A stretch of DNA of 16,961 bases, taken from Defluviitaleaceae bacterium (GTDB lineage: Bacteria; Bacillota; Clostridia; Lachnospirales; WRAA01). Below are positions 1 through 8,110 of the stretch, in pieces (position 1 is the stretch's first letter; each line of letters begins with the position of its first letter). The DNA is taken from the NCBI GenBank assembly GCA_009780445.1, contig WRAA01000015.1, positions 1-16,961 of the forward strand. Reading direction: 5' to 3'. Under the pieces are notes generated by a model that was not told the DNA's origin, ran no database searches, and worked only from the letters and a program-made list of their open reading frames with translations. The position numbers were made by a program, and so were the translations under genes.

Positions 1-1061
1 CCCAGAAGGCTCCCGGCGGGCTGACCGCCCACATCGGCATAGTCGAAGAAGGCCGCGTCGCCGTAGGCGCGAAGGTTTCCCCCGAAATCGACACCAAGGA
101 GCGTTTGGCCACAAGCCGCAACCACTCCGCGACCCATCTGCTGCACCGCGCCCTGAAAGAGGTTATCGGCAGCCACGTGGAGCAGGCCGGCTCGTTAGTG
201 TCCCCCGGCAGGCTGCGCTTCGACTTCACCCACTTCTCAGCCCTAAGCGCGGCGGAGCTTGCGGATATCGAAGAGCGCGTGAACGCCCAAATCCTGATGG
301 CGTATCCCGTGACGACCTTCGAAACCGGCATTGACGAAGCCCGCGCCCTTGGCGCAACAGCCCTCTTCGGCGAAAAATACGGCGAAGTCGTGCGCGTCGT
401 GACCATGGGCGGCTACGCCGAACTCTGCGGCGGAGCGCACTGCACCAACACCGGGCAGATCGGCCTGTTCAAGATACTTTCGGAAGCCTCCGTAGCGTCC
501 GGCGTGCGCCGTATCGAGGCCGTGACGGGCTTCGGCGTACTCTCCCTGCTAAGCGACAGCGAGGCCAAGGTGGCCGAAGCCAGCGCGGCACTGCGCACAA
601 CACCCGCCAACCTTGTCAAATCCGCCGAGCTGCTCACCCTCTCCAACAAGGAGAACCTGCGCCAACTGGAACAACTGCGCGGCAAGGCCCAGGCTTCCTA
701 CCTGGAGGACGGCGGGCTGGACACCGAAGCGGCTGGCGGCTTCACCATAGTGTCCGGCCGCCTGGACGGCATGGGCGGCGATGCGCTGAAAGAACTGGGC
801 GACCGCGCCAAGGATCGCTACAAGTCCTGCATAATCATACTTGTCGGCGTGGCCGACGGCAAGGCCTCCATGCTCGTAATGGCCACTGACGACGCTGTGG
901 CCGCAGGCATCAAGGCCGGCGACATCGTAAAGGAGGCCATCGCCGTTCTGGACGGACGCGGCGGCGGCAAACCCTCCATGGCCATGGCCGGCGGAACAGA
1001 CAACGGCAAGGTGCCCGAAGCCATCTCCGCCGCCAAGTCCCTGATTCTCTCGAAGTTGTAA
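1..1061 (+). CDS. alaS: Alanyl-tRNA synthetase, C-terminal part (5' end outside window)
   Basis: This is the 3' end of the cytoplasmic enzyme that charges tRNA-Ala. The frame is open from base 3 and continues off the left edge, so there is no start codon here. The visible part begins just before the editing domain, which hydrolyses mischarged Ser-tRNA and Gly-tRNA. It carries the zinc-binding HSATHLLHRAL motif (the HxxxH pair) and the later CGGAHCTNTGQIG motif (Cys and His ligands). The C-terminal region ends in a DHHA1-type domain with the glycine-rich GRGGGKPSMAMAGG motif. The aminoacylation domain is missing only because the window starts inside the gene. The gene ends with TAA and is followed 12 bases later by a clear terminator. 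Family assignment is secure. Confidence 0.97.
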   Translation, partial: QKAPGGLTAHIGIVEEGRVAVGAKVSPEIDTKERLATSRNHSATHLLHRALKEVIGSHVEQAGSLVSPGRLRFDFTHFSALSAAELADIEERVNAQILMAYPVTTFETGIDEARALGATALFGEKYGEVVRVVTMGGYAELCGGAHCTNTGQIGLFKILSEASVASGVRRIEAVTGFGVLSLLSDSEAKVAEASAALRTTPANLVKSAELLTLSNKENLRQLEQLRGKAQASYLEDGGLDTEAAGGFTIVSGRLDGMGGDALKELGDRAKDRYKSCIIILVGVADGKASMLVMATDDAVAAGIKAGDIVKEAIAVLDGRGGGKPSMAMAGGTDNGKVPEAISAAKSLILSKL

Positions 1062-1073
1062 ACTTAGCATACA

Positions 1074-1109
1074 GACCGCGCCGGCCTCCGTGTCGGCACG
1101 GTCATTGTT
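1074..1109 (+). terminator. Rho-independent terminator of alaS
   Basis: A 12-position stem (GACCGCGCCGGC at 1074-1085 with GTCGGCACGGTC at 1092-1103) contains one C-A mismatch and one G-T wobble. It has a six-base loop and is followed by ATTGTTTTGT. It separates alaS from alr. Confidence 0.8.
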
Positions 1110-1133
1110 TTGTAACAAAATTAGCCAAAACTA

Positions 1134-1162
1134 TTTACAGCCGGTCATAAATGTGCTATGAT
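1134..1162 (+). promoter_or_regulatory. Sigma-A promoter of alr, extended -10
   Basis: A -35 box TTTACA (1134-1139) is followed by a 17-base spacer and a -10 box TATGAT (1157-1162). A TGn extension (TGC) stands directly before the -10 box. The alr start codon lies 23 bases downstream of the -10 box, behind a purine-rich ribosome binding site (AAAGGGGAAAGG). Confidence 0.8.
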
Positions 1163-1185
1163 TAGCTTCGAAAGGGGAAAGGGCT

Positions 1186-2346
1186 ATGCATTACGATACA
1201 TCTTTTTGCAAGTACTCACGCGCCGCGTTGGTGATAAATACGGAACACATCGCCAACAACGTCAGATGCATCAGAAAGCTTACCAATCCCGCCTCCCGCC
1301 TGATGGCTGTGGTGAAGGCAGACGGCTACGGCCACGGCATCTGCCAAGTCGCAAAGGCCGCGGTGTCGGCCGGTGTTGACTGTCTGGGCGTCGCCACCGT
1401 GCGCGAAGGGCTTGATCTGCGCACAGCCGGCATTGACGCTCCCGTGCTGGTGCTAAGCCCCGTGTTCGAGGAAGAGTTCGAGGCTATGCTGCAAGGCAAC
1501 CTTGCCTGCACAGTGTTCAATTTGTCGGAATGTGAGAAGCTTTCGCAGATCGCGCAGAAACTTAATATCACGGCGAAAGTCCACATAAAGATAGACACCG
1601 GCATGAATCGCGTGGGATACAGCTACAGCAACACACCCGCCCTCATCCGCGAAATATCGGCAATATCCATCATGCGCTACATCCGGGTTGACGGAATCTA
1701 CTCGCACCTAGCCACGTCCGATTCAGACGCGGAATTCGCCAACGAGCAATTCACGCGGTTTTCGGCTGTCTGCCATGCCCTTATATCCTCCGGGGTCTAC
1801 ATCCCTGTCAAGCACATCTCCAACTCCGGCGCAGTAATCAACCACCCAAGCTTCAACCTCGACATGGTGCGCTGCGGCATAATCCTCTACGGCCTTGCCC
1901 CCTGCTCCACGCCGGAAGGCGCGAAGGCTCTGACCGAACTCGGCTTCAAACCCGCGCTGACCCTCAAGAGCCGCATCTCCCACATCAAGACAATCCGCGC
2001 CGGCGAAAGTGTCGGCTACGGACGAAACTTTTTCGCAACCGATGACACCGTTGTCGCGTCTATACCTTTAGGATACGCCGACGGAATATCGCGCAAACTA
2101 AGCAACACCGGCACGGTGCTGGTGAACGGCAAGGTCTGCAGAATCATCGGCAATGTCTGCATGGATCAGCTCATGGTAAATGTCACCGGCGCAAACGCGG
2201 CACTGCGCGGCGAGGTTGTGTTCATCGGCCAAGACGGCTGGCACACCCAAACCGCTGAAGATATAGCTTCACTACAAGGAACTATCAACTACGAAGTAGC
2301 CACGTCGCTGTCCCTGCGTTTACCAACTTATTACACAGCGCAGTGA
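1186..2346 (+). CDS. alr: Alanine racemase
   Basis: PLP-dependent cytoplasmic enzyme (386 aa) that interconverts L- and D-alanine, supplying D-Ala for peptidoglycan. The PLP-binding lysine is K44 in AVVKADGYGHG. The second catalytic base is Y278 in GESVGYGRNF. The family motifs MVRCGIILYG and VCMDQLMV are also present, and the length is normal for the family. The ATG at 1186 is chosen because it directly follows a purine-rich Shine-Dalgarno stretch and a well-placed promoter. The N-terminus (SRAALVINTEHIANNV) aligns with the usual family start. It follows alaS and precedes a sodium:alanine symporter with only about 70 bases between and no clear terminator, so alr and the symporter are probably co-transcribed. 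Confidence 0.96.
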   Translation: MHYDTSFCKYSRAALVINTEHIANNVRCIRKLTNPASRLMAVVKADGYGHGICQVAKAAVSAGVDCLGVATVREGLDLRTAGIDAPVLVLSPVFEEEFEAMLQGNLACTVFNLSECEKLSQIAQKLNITAKVHIKIDTGMNRVGYSYSNTPALIREISAISIMRYIRVDGIYSHLATSDSDAEFANEQFTRFSAVCHALISSGVYIPVKHISNSGAVINHPSFNLDMVRCGIILYGLAPCSTPEGAKALTELGFKPALTLKSRISHIKTIRAGESVGYGRNFFATDDTVVASIPLGYADGISRKLSNTGTVLVNGKVCRIIGNVCMDQLMVNVTGANAALRGEVVFIGQDGWHTQTAEDIASLQGTINYEVATSLSLRLPTYYTAQ

Positions 2347-2417
2347 CTGACCGTATATTTCGCGGATAGTTCTGACCAGTTCACTACATACTATAATAAT
2401 GGAGGGTGTTGTAAAGT

Positions 2418-3857
2418 ATGGATGCAGCAATTGCAATTGTAAGGCAAGTCAACGAGATAGTGTGGGGACCTGCTGCGTGGGCAATACTGCTCGGCGGCGG
2501 CTTCTGGCTGTCGATCAAGACCAACTTCCTGCAGATCACGAAGTTCACGGTCTGGATCGACCTCACAATCGTCGATATGTTCAGAAAGCCCGAGAACAAG
2601 AAGGCCGCGATACACGGCGAAGGTGATATTACGCCATGGCAAGCGGTTAACACGGCTTTCTGCGCCACGATGGGCGTTGGTACTCTTGTTGGTACCGCTA
2701 ACGCCATCGCCTTCGGCGGCCCCGGTGCCGTGTTCTGGATGTGGGTCGTGGGCTTCTTCGGCATAGCCACAAAGTTTTCCGAAGTTACCCTGGCCGTTCA
2801 CTTCCGCCAGAAGAACGAGAAGGGCGAAATGCTCTCCGGCCCCTTCGCCTACATGGAAAAGGGCTTGGGCAAGAAGTGGCTTGCGGTGTGGTTCGCGTTC
2901 TTCGGCGCAATCGCCGCCTTCGGCATCGGCAACATGGTGCAGTCGAACTCCGCGGCCTTCGCGCTTAACCACGTGTTCGGCTTCAACCGCCTGTACATCG
3001 GCATCGTGGCCGCGATCCTCATCGGCCTTGTAATCATCGGCGGCCTCAAGAGCATCGCCAAGGTTGTGGAAAGAATCATACCGTTCCTGGCCATAATGGC
3101 GATCATCTCCTCGTTCCTGATCATTATCACAAATCTCGGCGCGCTTCCTGAGTCTCTGCGCCTGATATTTGTGGGCGCATTCACCAGCGAAGGTCTCGTT
3201 GGCGGCGTGGCCGGCGTCAGCATCATGTACGCTATCCGCCTCGGTCTTGCCCGCGGTATCTTCTCGAACGAAGCCGGCCTTGGTTCGGCTCCCATCGCCT
3301 ATTCGGCCGCTAAGACGGATCACCCCGTAAAGCAGGGTCTGTGGGCATCCTTCGAAGTATTCATGGACACCCACGTAATGTGTACACTGGTCGCGCTTGC
3401 AATCCTTGCGACGGTTCCTCTGGATGTCATCGCTCCGTCGTTCTTCCTGCCGGGCATGGATCCCGCGCTTGCACCGGGTATGTCGGGCGCGTCGCTGGTA
3501 ATCACAGCGTATGCTAACTCCTTCCTCGGCCCGCAGCTTGGCTCGTGGCTCATGGCCTTCCTTATCGGTACATTCGGCTTCACGACTGTTATCGGCTGGG
3601 CGTTCTACGGCGAAAAGTGCTTCGAATACCTTTGCGGCAGCACCAAGTATGTTATGTTCTACAGACTGCTGATGCTCCCGGTCTGCGTATTCGGCGCGTA
3701 CGGCGGTGTTGCCCTTATCTGGGCTCTCGCGGACGGCTTCAACGCATTCATGGCTCTTCCGAACATTGTTGCCATCGTACTCCTCGGCGGCACGGTCTCG
3801 AAGCTCTTTAACGACTTTTTCGAAAATAAGCCGTATGAGCCGGCTGTGAAGGAATAA
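2418..3857 (+). CDS. Sodium:alanine (amino acid) symporter, AGCS family
   Basis: Multi-pass inner-membrane transporter (479 aa, about ten or eleven predicted hydrophobic segments) that imports alanine or glycine with sodium. Family motifs are clear: GTANAIAFGGPGAVFWMW near residues 92-112, KFSEVTLAVHFRQ, LSGPFAYMEKGLG, and NEAGLGSAPIAYSAAKTDHP near residues 284-303. GGAGGG at 2401-2406, 11 bases before the ATG, serves as ribosome binding site. It lies directly behind alr, so imported L-alanine could feed the racemase; this link is inferred from position. Some AGCS members carry other substrates such as glutamine, so the exact substrate is not proven. AlsT is a related Bacillus name. Confidence 0.94.
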   Translation: MDAAIAIVRQVNEIVWGPAAWAILLGGGFWLSIKTNFLQITKFTVWIDLTIVDMFRKPENKKAAIHGEGDITPWQAVNTAFCATMGVGTLVGTANAIAFGGPGAVFWMWVVGFFGIATKFSEVTLAVHFRQKNEKGEMLSGPFAYMEKGLGKKWLAVWFAFFGAIAAFGIGNMVQSNSAAFALNHVFGFNRLYIGIVAAILIGLVIIGGLKSIAKVVERIIPFLAIMAIISSFLIIITNLGALPESLRLIFVGAFTSEGLVGGVAGVSIMYAIRLGLARGIFSNEAGLGSAPIAYSAAKTDHPVKQGLWASFEVFMDTHVMCTLVALAILATVPLDVIAPSFFLPGMDPALAPGMSGASLVITAYANSFLGPQLGSWLMAFLIGTFGFTTVIGWAFYGEKCFEYLCGSTKYVMFYRLLMLPVCVFGAYGGVALIWALADGFNAFMALPNIVAIVLLGGTVSKLFNDFFENKPYEPAVKE

Positions 3858-3876
3858 CATTTCTGCAACAATTCAC

Positions 3877-3906
3877 GGGGCTGCCGAAATAGGCGGCCTC
3901 GTTTTT
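3877..3906 (+). terminator. Rho-independent terminator between the AGCS symporter and uxuA
   Basis: Stem GGGGCTGCC (3877-3885) pairs with GGCGGCCTC (3892-3900), with two G-T wobbles and loop GAAATA. It is followed by GTTTTT. Its T-run ends only 11 bases before the uxuA ribosome binding site. Confidence 0.8.
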
Positions 3907-3917
3907 GGTAAACAATG

Positions 3918-3924
3918 AGAGGAG
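3918..3924 (+). promoter_or_regulatory. Ribosome binding site that fixes the uxuA start
   Basis: AGAGGAG lies 7 bases before the ATG at 3932. The alternative ATG at 3926 is only one base from it, and the upstream TTG at 3905 falls in the terminator T-run. The start at 3932 is therefore preferred. Confidence 0.75.
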
Positions 3925-3931
3925 CATGACT

Positions 3932-5008
3932 ATGCAAATGACATTACGGTGGTTCGGGCCGACGGACTCGATAGAACTGTGGAAGATACGCCAGATCCCC
4001 GGGGTTACGGGCGTGGTGTCCACCCTGTATGACAAGAAGCCGGGCGAAGTGTGGACGGCGGAGGAAGTGCGCGGGCTGAAGAAGCTTGTGGTGGACGCGG
4101 GGCTGGAGCTTGCCGGGATCGAAAGCGTGAACATTCACGACGCGATCAAGGTTGGTTCGCCGGAGCGCGAAACCTATATCGACAACTACATCACATCGCT
4201 GGAAAACCTGGGGCGCGAAGGCATCAAGGTCGTGTGCTACAACTTTATGCCCGTGTTCGACTGGACGCGCTCGGACCTTGCGAAGCTGCGCCCAGACGGC
4301 TCCACCGTTCTGTCCTACCGCCAGGAGGACGTAGACAAGGTAGACCCGACAAAGATGTTCGAGCAGATGGACGCAAACTCCAACGGCTTCATGCTTCCCG
4401 GCTGGGAGCCTGAGCGCATGGCGCGTATCAAGGAACTCTTCGAGATGTACAAGGATATCGACGACACAAAACTCTTCGACAATCTGGTATACTTCCTGCA
4501 GCGCATAATGCCCGTCTGCGAGAAATACGGCATCTACATGGCCATCCACCCGGACGACCCCGCCTGGCCGGTGTTTGGCCTGCCGCGCATCGTCACCAGC
4601 GGCGATTCCCTCGTCCGCCTGATGAAGGCCGTGGACAACCCGCACAACGGCGTGACCCTCTGCTCCGGCTCCCTAAGCTCCAACCCCGAAAACGACATCC
4701 CCGCCGCAATACGCGCACTCAAGGGGCGCATACACTTCGCCCATGTGCGCAACACCAAGCACAACGGCCCGAAGGACTTCGAAGAATCCGCCCATCTGTC
4801 CTCCGACGGTTCTCTCGATATGTACGAAGTTATGAAGGCGTTGTACGACATCGGCTTCACGGGTATTGTGCGCCCGGACCACGGCAGAGCCATCTGGGGC
4901 GAAGTCTCCATGCCCGGCTACGGCCTGTATGACCGCGCAATCGGCGCAAGCTACCTCATCGGCCTGTGGGAAGCCATCGGGAAGAGCGCGACTAACAACA
5001 AAGGGTGA
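3932..5008 (+). CDS. uxuA: D-mannonate dehydratase
   Basis: Cytoplasmic TIM-barrel metalloenzyme (358 aa from the chosen start) that dehydrates D-mannonate to 2-keto-3-deoxygluconate, a step of glucuronate breakdown. The N-terminus MTLRWFGPTDSIELWKIRQ and the region GVVSTLYDKKPGEVW match UxuA. Expected metal and active-site residues are visible: H206 in IHPDDP, C244 in LCSGS, H271 in HFAHVRN, and D316/H317 in RPDHGR. The C-terminal PGYGLYDRAIGASYLIGLWE is also typical. The stop codon overlaps or abuts the next gene, whose ribosome binding site lies in the last codons, so this is the first gene of a three-gene operon. I see no uxuB-type fructuronate reductase beside it. No convincing promoter lies between the upstream terminator and the gene. 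Confidence 0.95.
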   Translation: MQMTLRWFGPTDSIELWKIRQIPGVTGVVSTLYDKKPGEVWTAEEVRGLKKLVVDAGLELAGIESVNIHDAIKVGSPERETYIDNYITSLENLGREGIKVVCYNFMPVFDWTRSDLAKLRPDGSTVLSYRQEDVDKVDPTKMFEQMDANSNGFMLPGWEPERMARIKELFEMYKDIDDTKLFDNLVYFLQRIMPVCEKYGIYMAIHPDDPAWPVFGLPRIVTSGDSLVRLMKAVDNPHNGVTLCSGSLSSNPENDIPAAIRALKGRIHFAHVRNTKHNGPKDFEESAHLSSDGSLDMYEVMKALYDIGFTGIVRPDHGRAIWGEVSMPGYGLYDRAIGASYLIGLWEAIGKSATNNKG

Positions 5009-5013
5009 CATCA

Positions 5014-6105
5014 ATGCAAGCTAAAGCAGACGGCGCGAACTACGCGCCAAAGGGCAAGGCCAAGCCCGTCGTAGGGCTGGGCGAGTTCAAGGTTGGGGTT
5101 GTCGGGCTGGATCACGGCCACATATTCGGAATGTGCAACGGCCTTAGTGAAGCCGGAGCCGAGATAACCATGGTCTACGACAAGGATCCCGCGAAGGTCG
5201 AGGCATTTCGCAAGACCTTCCCCGGAGCCGCCGCGGTGCAGTCCGAAGAGGTTATCATGCAGTCGGACGTCCGGCTCGTGGCGTGCGCCTCCGTGCCGGA
5301 TGAACGCTGCGGCGTCGGCCTTCGCGCAATGGCACACGGCAAGGACTACTTCGCGGACAAACCGCCGCTGATCACGCGCGAACAGCTGCAGCAGGCGCGC
5401 GATGCGGTGCGCTCCACAGGGCGCAAGTTCGGCGTATATTTCAGCGAACGGCTACACGTCGAAGCTTCGGTCTACGCCGGCCAGCTTATCGCCGAAGGCG
5501 CGATAGGCCGCGTCCTAAGCGTATCGGGCTTCGGCCCCCACAGGCTCAACGCGCCTTCGCGCCCGGACTGGTTCTTCAAGCCGGAGAGATACGGCGGCAT
5601 TATCACGGACATCGGCTGCCACCAGATCGAGCAGATCCTCTTCTTCTCCGGCGCGAACGACGCGAAGATCATGAACAGCCGTATCGCGAACTACAACCTG
5701 AAGGAGCATCCCATGTTCCAGGACTATGGCGACGCGACCCTTGTGTGCAGTAACGGCGCGGCGGGCTACTTCCGCGTGGACTGGTTCACGCCAAAGGGTC
5801 TTGGCGCGTGGGGCGACGGCCGCGCGACCGTGACCGGCACAGACGGTTATATCGAGCTGCGCAAGTATATCGACGTGGCGCGCGACCCCGAGGGCGACCA
5901 CGTATACATGGTCAACCACGAGGGCGAACACCACTTCAACACCGCCGGCAAGTGCGGCTTCCCGTTCTTCGGCCTGTTCATCCGCGACTGTTTGGACGGC
6001 ACAGAGCTGTCCATGAGCCAGTACCACATCTTCCGCGTGATGGAGCTTTCGCTGGACGCGCAGGAATCGGCAATATGGATGGAGGGCGGAAAATGCTGGG
6101 CGTAG
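5014..6105 (+). CDS. Gfo/Idh/MocA family NAD(P)-dependent oxidoreductase (first of two)
   Basis: Cytoplasmic sugar or sugar-acid dehydrogenase of the Gfo/Idh/MocA family (363 aa). The N-terminal Rossmann strand reads FKVGVVGLDHGHIFGM, a variant of the usual GxGxxG. It follows an unusual leader of about 24 polar residues. The usual EKP motif appears as ADKPPLIT. The C-terminal catalytic helix has DIGCHQIEQILFF. The ATG at 5014 is preferred over the overlapping GTG at 5005, because AAAGGG inside the uxuA stop region lies at good spacing before it. The gene overlaps the next one by 13 bases. Its substrate is unknown; the neighbouring uxuA suggests a hexuronate or aldonate intermediate, possibly in place of UxuB. 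Divergent cofactor motifs separate it clearly from its neighbour, so the two are not a recent duplication. Confidence 0.88.
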   Translation: MQAKADGANYAPKGKAKPVVGLGEFKVGVVGLDHGHIFGMCNGLSEAGAEITMVYDKDPAKVEAFRKTFPGAAAVQSEEVIMQSDVRLVACASVPDERCGVGLRAMAHGKDYFADKPPLITREQLQQARDAVRSTGRKFGVYFSERLHVEASVYAGQLIAEGAIGRVLSVSGFGPHRLNAPSRPDWFFKPERYGGIITDIGCHQIEQILFFSGANDAKIMNSRIANYNLKEHPMFQDYGDATLVCSNGAAGYFRVDWFTPKGLGAWGDGRATVTGTDGYIELRKYIDVARDPEGDHVYMVNHEGEHHFNTAGKCGFPFFGLFIRDCLDGTELSMSQYHIFRVMELSLDAQESAIWMEGGKCWA

Positions 6106-7250
6106 CCATTATCGGCGCGGGTGCCATCGCAAACGTACACGCCGACGCCTTCCTGACGCACAAGGACAGATGCCGCATCGTGGCCGTGAGTGATCTTTAT
6201 ATCGACAAGGCAGAGGCCATCATCAAGGACAAGGGGCTTGACGGCGCAACGGCCGCGGCTGACTACAAGGACGTTATCTCACGCGCGGACGTGGATATCG
6301 TGTCTATATGCCTGCCGCCGAAAGGCCACGCCGATGTAGCCATCGAGGCTCTGCGCGCCGGCAAGCATGTGCTTGTGGAGAAACCCATGGCCGCCTCCCT
6401 TGAGGAGTGCGACAAAATGATCGACGCGGCGCGCACGGCCGGCAAGCTGCTCTCGCCCATTGCGCAAAACCGCTATAAAACGCCTAACTTCAAGGTTTGG
6501 CACATGCTTGAATCCAAGGAGGCCGGGCGGCCTCTGCACGTTATCGTAAACTCGCTGTGGTGGCGCGGCACCAACTATTACGACATATGGTGGCGCGGTA
6601 CATGGCAGAGCGAATGCGGCGGCAGCGTCACAAGCCACGCCGTACATCATCTGGATCTGCTGCAGTGGTTCGTCGGTATGCCCAAGACTGTCACGGCGGT
6701 GATCAACAACGTGGCGCACGATAACTCCGAGGTGGAGGACGTTGGCGTGGCCATATTCGGCTACGACAACATGCTCGCCCAGATGACGGTCTCCATGGTC
6801 TCCCACGACGAAGAGGCCGAGATCATTGTGCAGACAGACAAGGGGCGCGTCAGCGTGCCCTGGAAGCCCGCCGCGTCCAAACCCCTGCCCAACGGCTTCC
6901 CCCAGCCCAACGGCGAAGCACTGGCCGGCCTGCAAGCCGCCTATGACGCAGTGCCGGAGCTTTCCACAGAAGGCCACCCCGCGCAGGTGGGCAACTTCCT
7001 CCGCGCCATCGCGGGCGAGGAAGAGCTGCTGATCGACGGCGAACAAGGCCGCCGCGCCATCGAAATCATCATGGCGATCTATAAGTCCTCCGTGACAAAG
7101 GCCATGGTAACGCTGCCCATCACCCGGGACGACCCGTTCTACCGCCACGAAACAATGGCCGCGCAAATGCCGCGCTTCTTCCAAAAGACGCGCAGCGTGG
7201 AAAATTTTTCAAACAACACGATAACCCTCGGCCGCGACGTAGGCAGATAA
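6093..7250 (+). CDS. Gfo/Idh/MocA family NAD(P)-dependent oxidoreductase (second of two)
   Basis: Second sugar dehydrogenase of the same broad family (385 aa), with textbook motifs: Rossmann AIIGAGAIANVHADAF near residues 5-20, the EKPMAA motif that binds cofactor and substrate, and the catalytic region SHAVHHLDLLQWFVG. The ATG at 6093 is chosen because GGAGGG lies 6 bases upstream and the Rossmann fold starts right after it. The frame is open far upstream, but that part overlaps the previous gene and is meaningless. The 13-base overlap with the preceding gene indicates translational coupling. Together with uxuA it forms a catabolic operon; the substrate cannot be read from sequence. Confidence 0.92.
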   Translation: MLGVAIIGAGAIANVHADAFLTHKDRCRIVAVSDLYIDKAEAIIKDKGLDGATAAADYKDVISRADVDIVSICLPPKGHADVAIEALRAGKHVLVEKPMAASLEECDKMIDAARTAGKLLSPIAQNRYKTPNFKVWHMLESKEAGRPLHVIVNSLWWRGTNYYDIWWRGTWQSECGGSVTSHAVHHLDLLQWFVGMPKTVTAVINNVAHDNSEVEDVGVAIFGYDNMLAQMTVSMVSHDEEAEIIVQTDKGRVSVPWKPAASKPLPNGFPQPNGEALAGLQAAYDAVPELSTEGHPAQVGNFLRAIAGEEELLIDGEQGRRAIEIIMAIYKSSVTKAMVTLPITRDDPFYRHETMAAQMPRFFQKTRSVENFSNNTITLGRDVGR

Positions 7251-7271
7251 TTATTGGATACATGTTCTTGA

Positions 7272-7300
7272 TTGACAAATTCAGTCGGAGATGATACTAT
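7272..7300 (+). promoter_or_regulatory. Sigma-A-type promoter of the flagellin-like gene
   Basis: A perfect -35 TTGACA (7272-7277), a 17-base spacer and -10 TACTAT (7295-7300) lie 30 bases before the start codon. No sigma-28 (flagellar) consensus is visible, which is unusual for a flagellin gene. Confidence 0.75.
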
Positions 7301-7330
7301 TGTTGTAACACGAAGAATGGGGGGAATATT

Positions 7331-8098
7331 ATGAGCATGACCGTTAACAGTGGGTCGCAGATACAAAACCTTTCGCAGCAGCTTAGCACCGGAAGGCAGA
7401 TAAACTCGGCGGCCGACAACGCTGCCGGCCTTGGCATTGCCCAGGGTCTGTCCGCCCAGGAGCGCGGGCTGAATCAAGGCACACGCAACACCGCGGACAT
7501 GCAGAGCCTTGTCAACACGGCGGAGGGCGCGCTTTCAAGCATCAACAGCAACCTCCAGCGTCTGAACGAGCTTGCGCTGCAATCCGGCAACGGCATCATG
7601 AACGACCGCGACCGCGCGAACATCCAGCGCGAAGTGGATCAGATTCTCGACAACATTCAGCAGACATCGCAGACAACTCAGTTTAATACACGCAACCTGC
7701 TTGACGGCAACGCGACAAATCTGCACACGGCATCTTCGCCGGACGGGTCTGGCATGTCTGTCTCTATCCCCGGAATGTCGCTGGAATCGCTGGGGCTTGA
7801 AGGCTTCAACGTGACCGAAAACTTTGACCTAAGCGCGATCCACAACGCCATGAACATGGTGAACGCCGCACGCGGAGAGCTTGGCGCGGTCAGCAACCGC
7901 ATGGACTACGTTATGACTTCCAACGACATAACATCCTTGAACCTGGCCTCCGCCAGGAGCCGTATCGAGGACACCGACATGGCTCGCGCAACAACCGAAC
8001 TCGCAAGCGCGCGCGTCCAGGAGCAGTACCAGCTGGCAATGCAGCGCCAAGACCAAGAACAGCTCGAGAACCAAACGCAGCGCCTCTTCACGTTCTAG
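7331..8098 (+). CDS. Short flagellin-like protein lacking the N-terminal D0 helix
   Basis: A 255-residue protein that aligns with both conserved ends of flagellin. The N-terminal half has LSTGRQINSAADNAAGLGIAQGL, then RGLNQGTRN and AEGALSSINSNLQRLNELALQSGNG, as in the flagellin D1 domain. The C-terminal half has LASARSRIEDTDMARA. The variable middle is very short. Two things are odd. The start MSMTVNSGSQIQNLSQ lacks the usual first 20-odd residues (the INHN..ALN D0 helix), and a stop codon at 7292 rules out an upstream extension. The last 25 residues are Gln/Glu-rich and end in LFTF instead of the hydrophobic D0 helix. A strong ribosome binding site (run of G at 7319-7324) precedes the ATG. 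The gene stands alone, away from other flagellar genes. It could be a specialised filament subunit, a secreted non-filament protein or a decaying copy. Confidence 0.85.
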   Translation: MSMTVNSGSQIQNLSQQLSTGRQINSAADNAAGLGIAQGLSAQERGLNQGTRNTADMQSLVNTAEGALSSINSNLQRLNELALQSGNGIMNDRDRANIQREVDQILDNIQQTSQTTQFNTRNLLDGNATNLHTASSPDGSGMSVSIPGMSLESLGLEGFNVTENFDLSAIHNAMNMVNAARGELGAVSNRMDYVMTSNDITSLNLASARSRIEDTDMARATTELASARVQEQYQLAMQRQDQEQLENQTQRLFTF

Positions 8099-8110
8099 GG
8101 CGTAATCTAC

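Noticed and set aside
2392..2397. Perfect TATAAT just before the symporter gene as a promoter
   Set aside because: Transcription would start near 2404, inside or after the GGAGGG ribosome binding site at 2401-2406, and no good -35 box is at the right distance.
2391..3860. Long open frame on the minus strand (489 codons) opposite the alanine symporter
   Set aside because: It is a shadow of the symporter gene. Its translation is rich in charged residues with no family motif, while the plus strand encodes a clear AGCS protein with a good ribosome binding site.
5808..6092. Long N-terminal extension of the second Gfo/Idh/MocA protein
   Set aside because: It overlaps the first dehydrogenase in another frame, is Arg-rich nonsense, and precedes the true Rossmann start at 6093.
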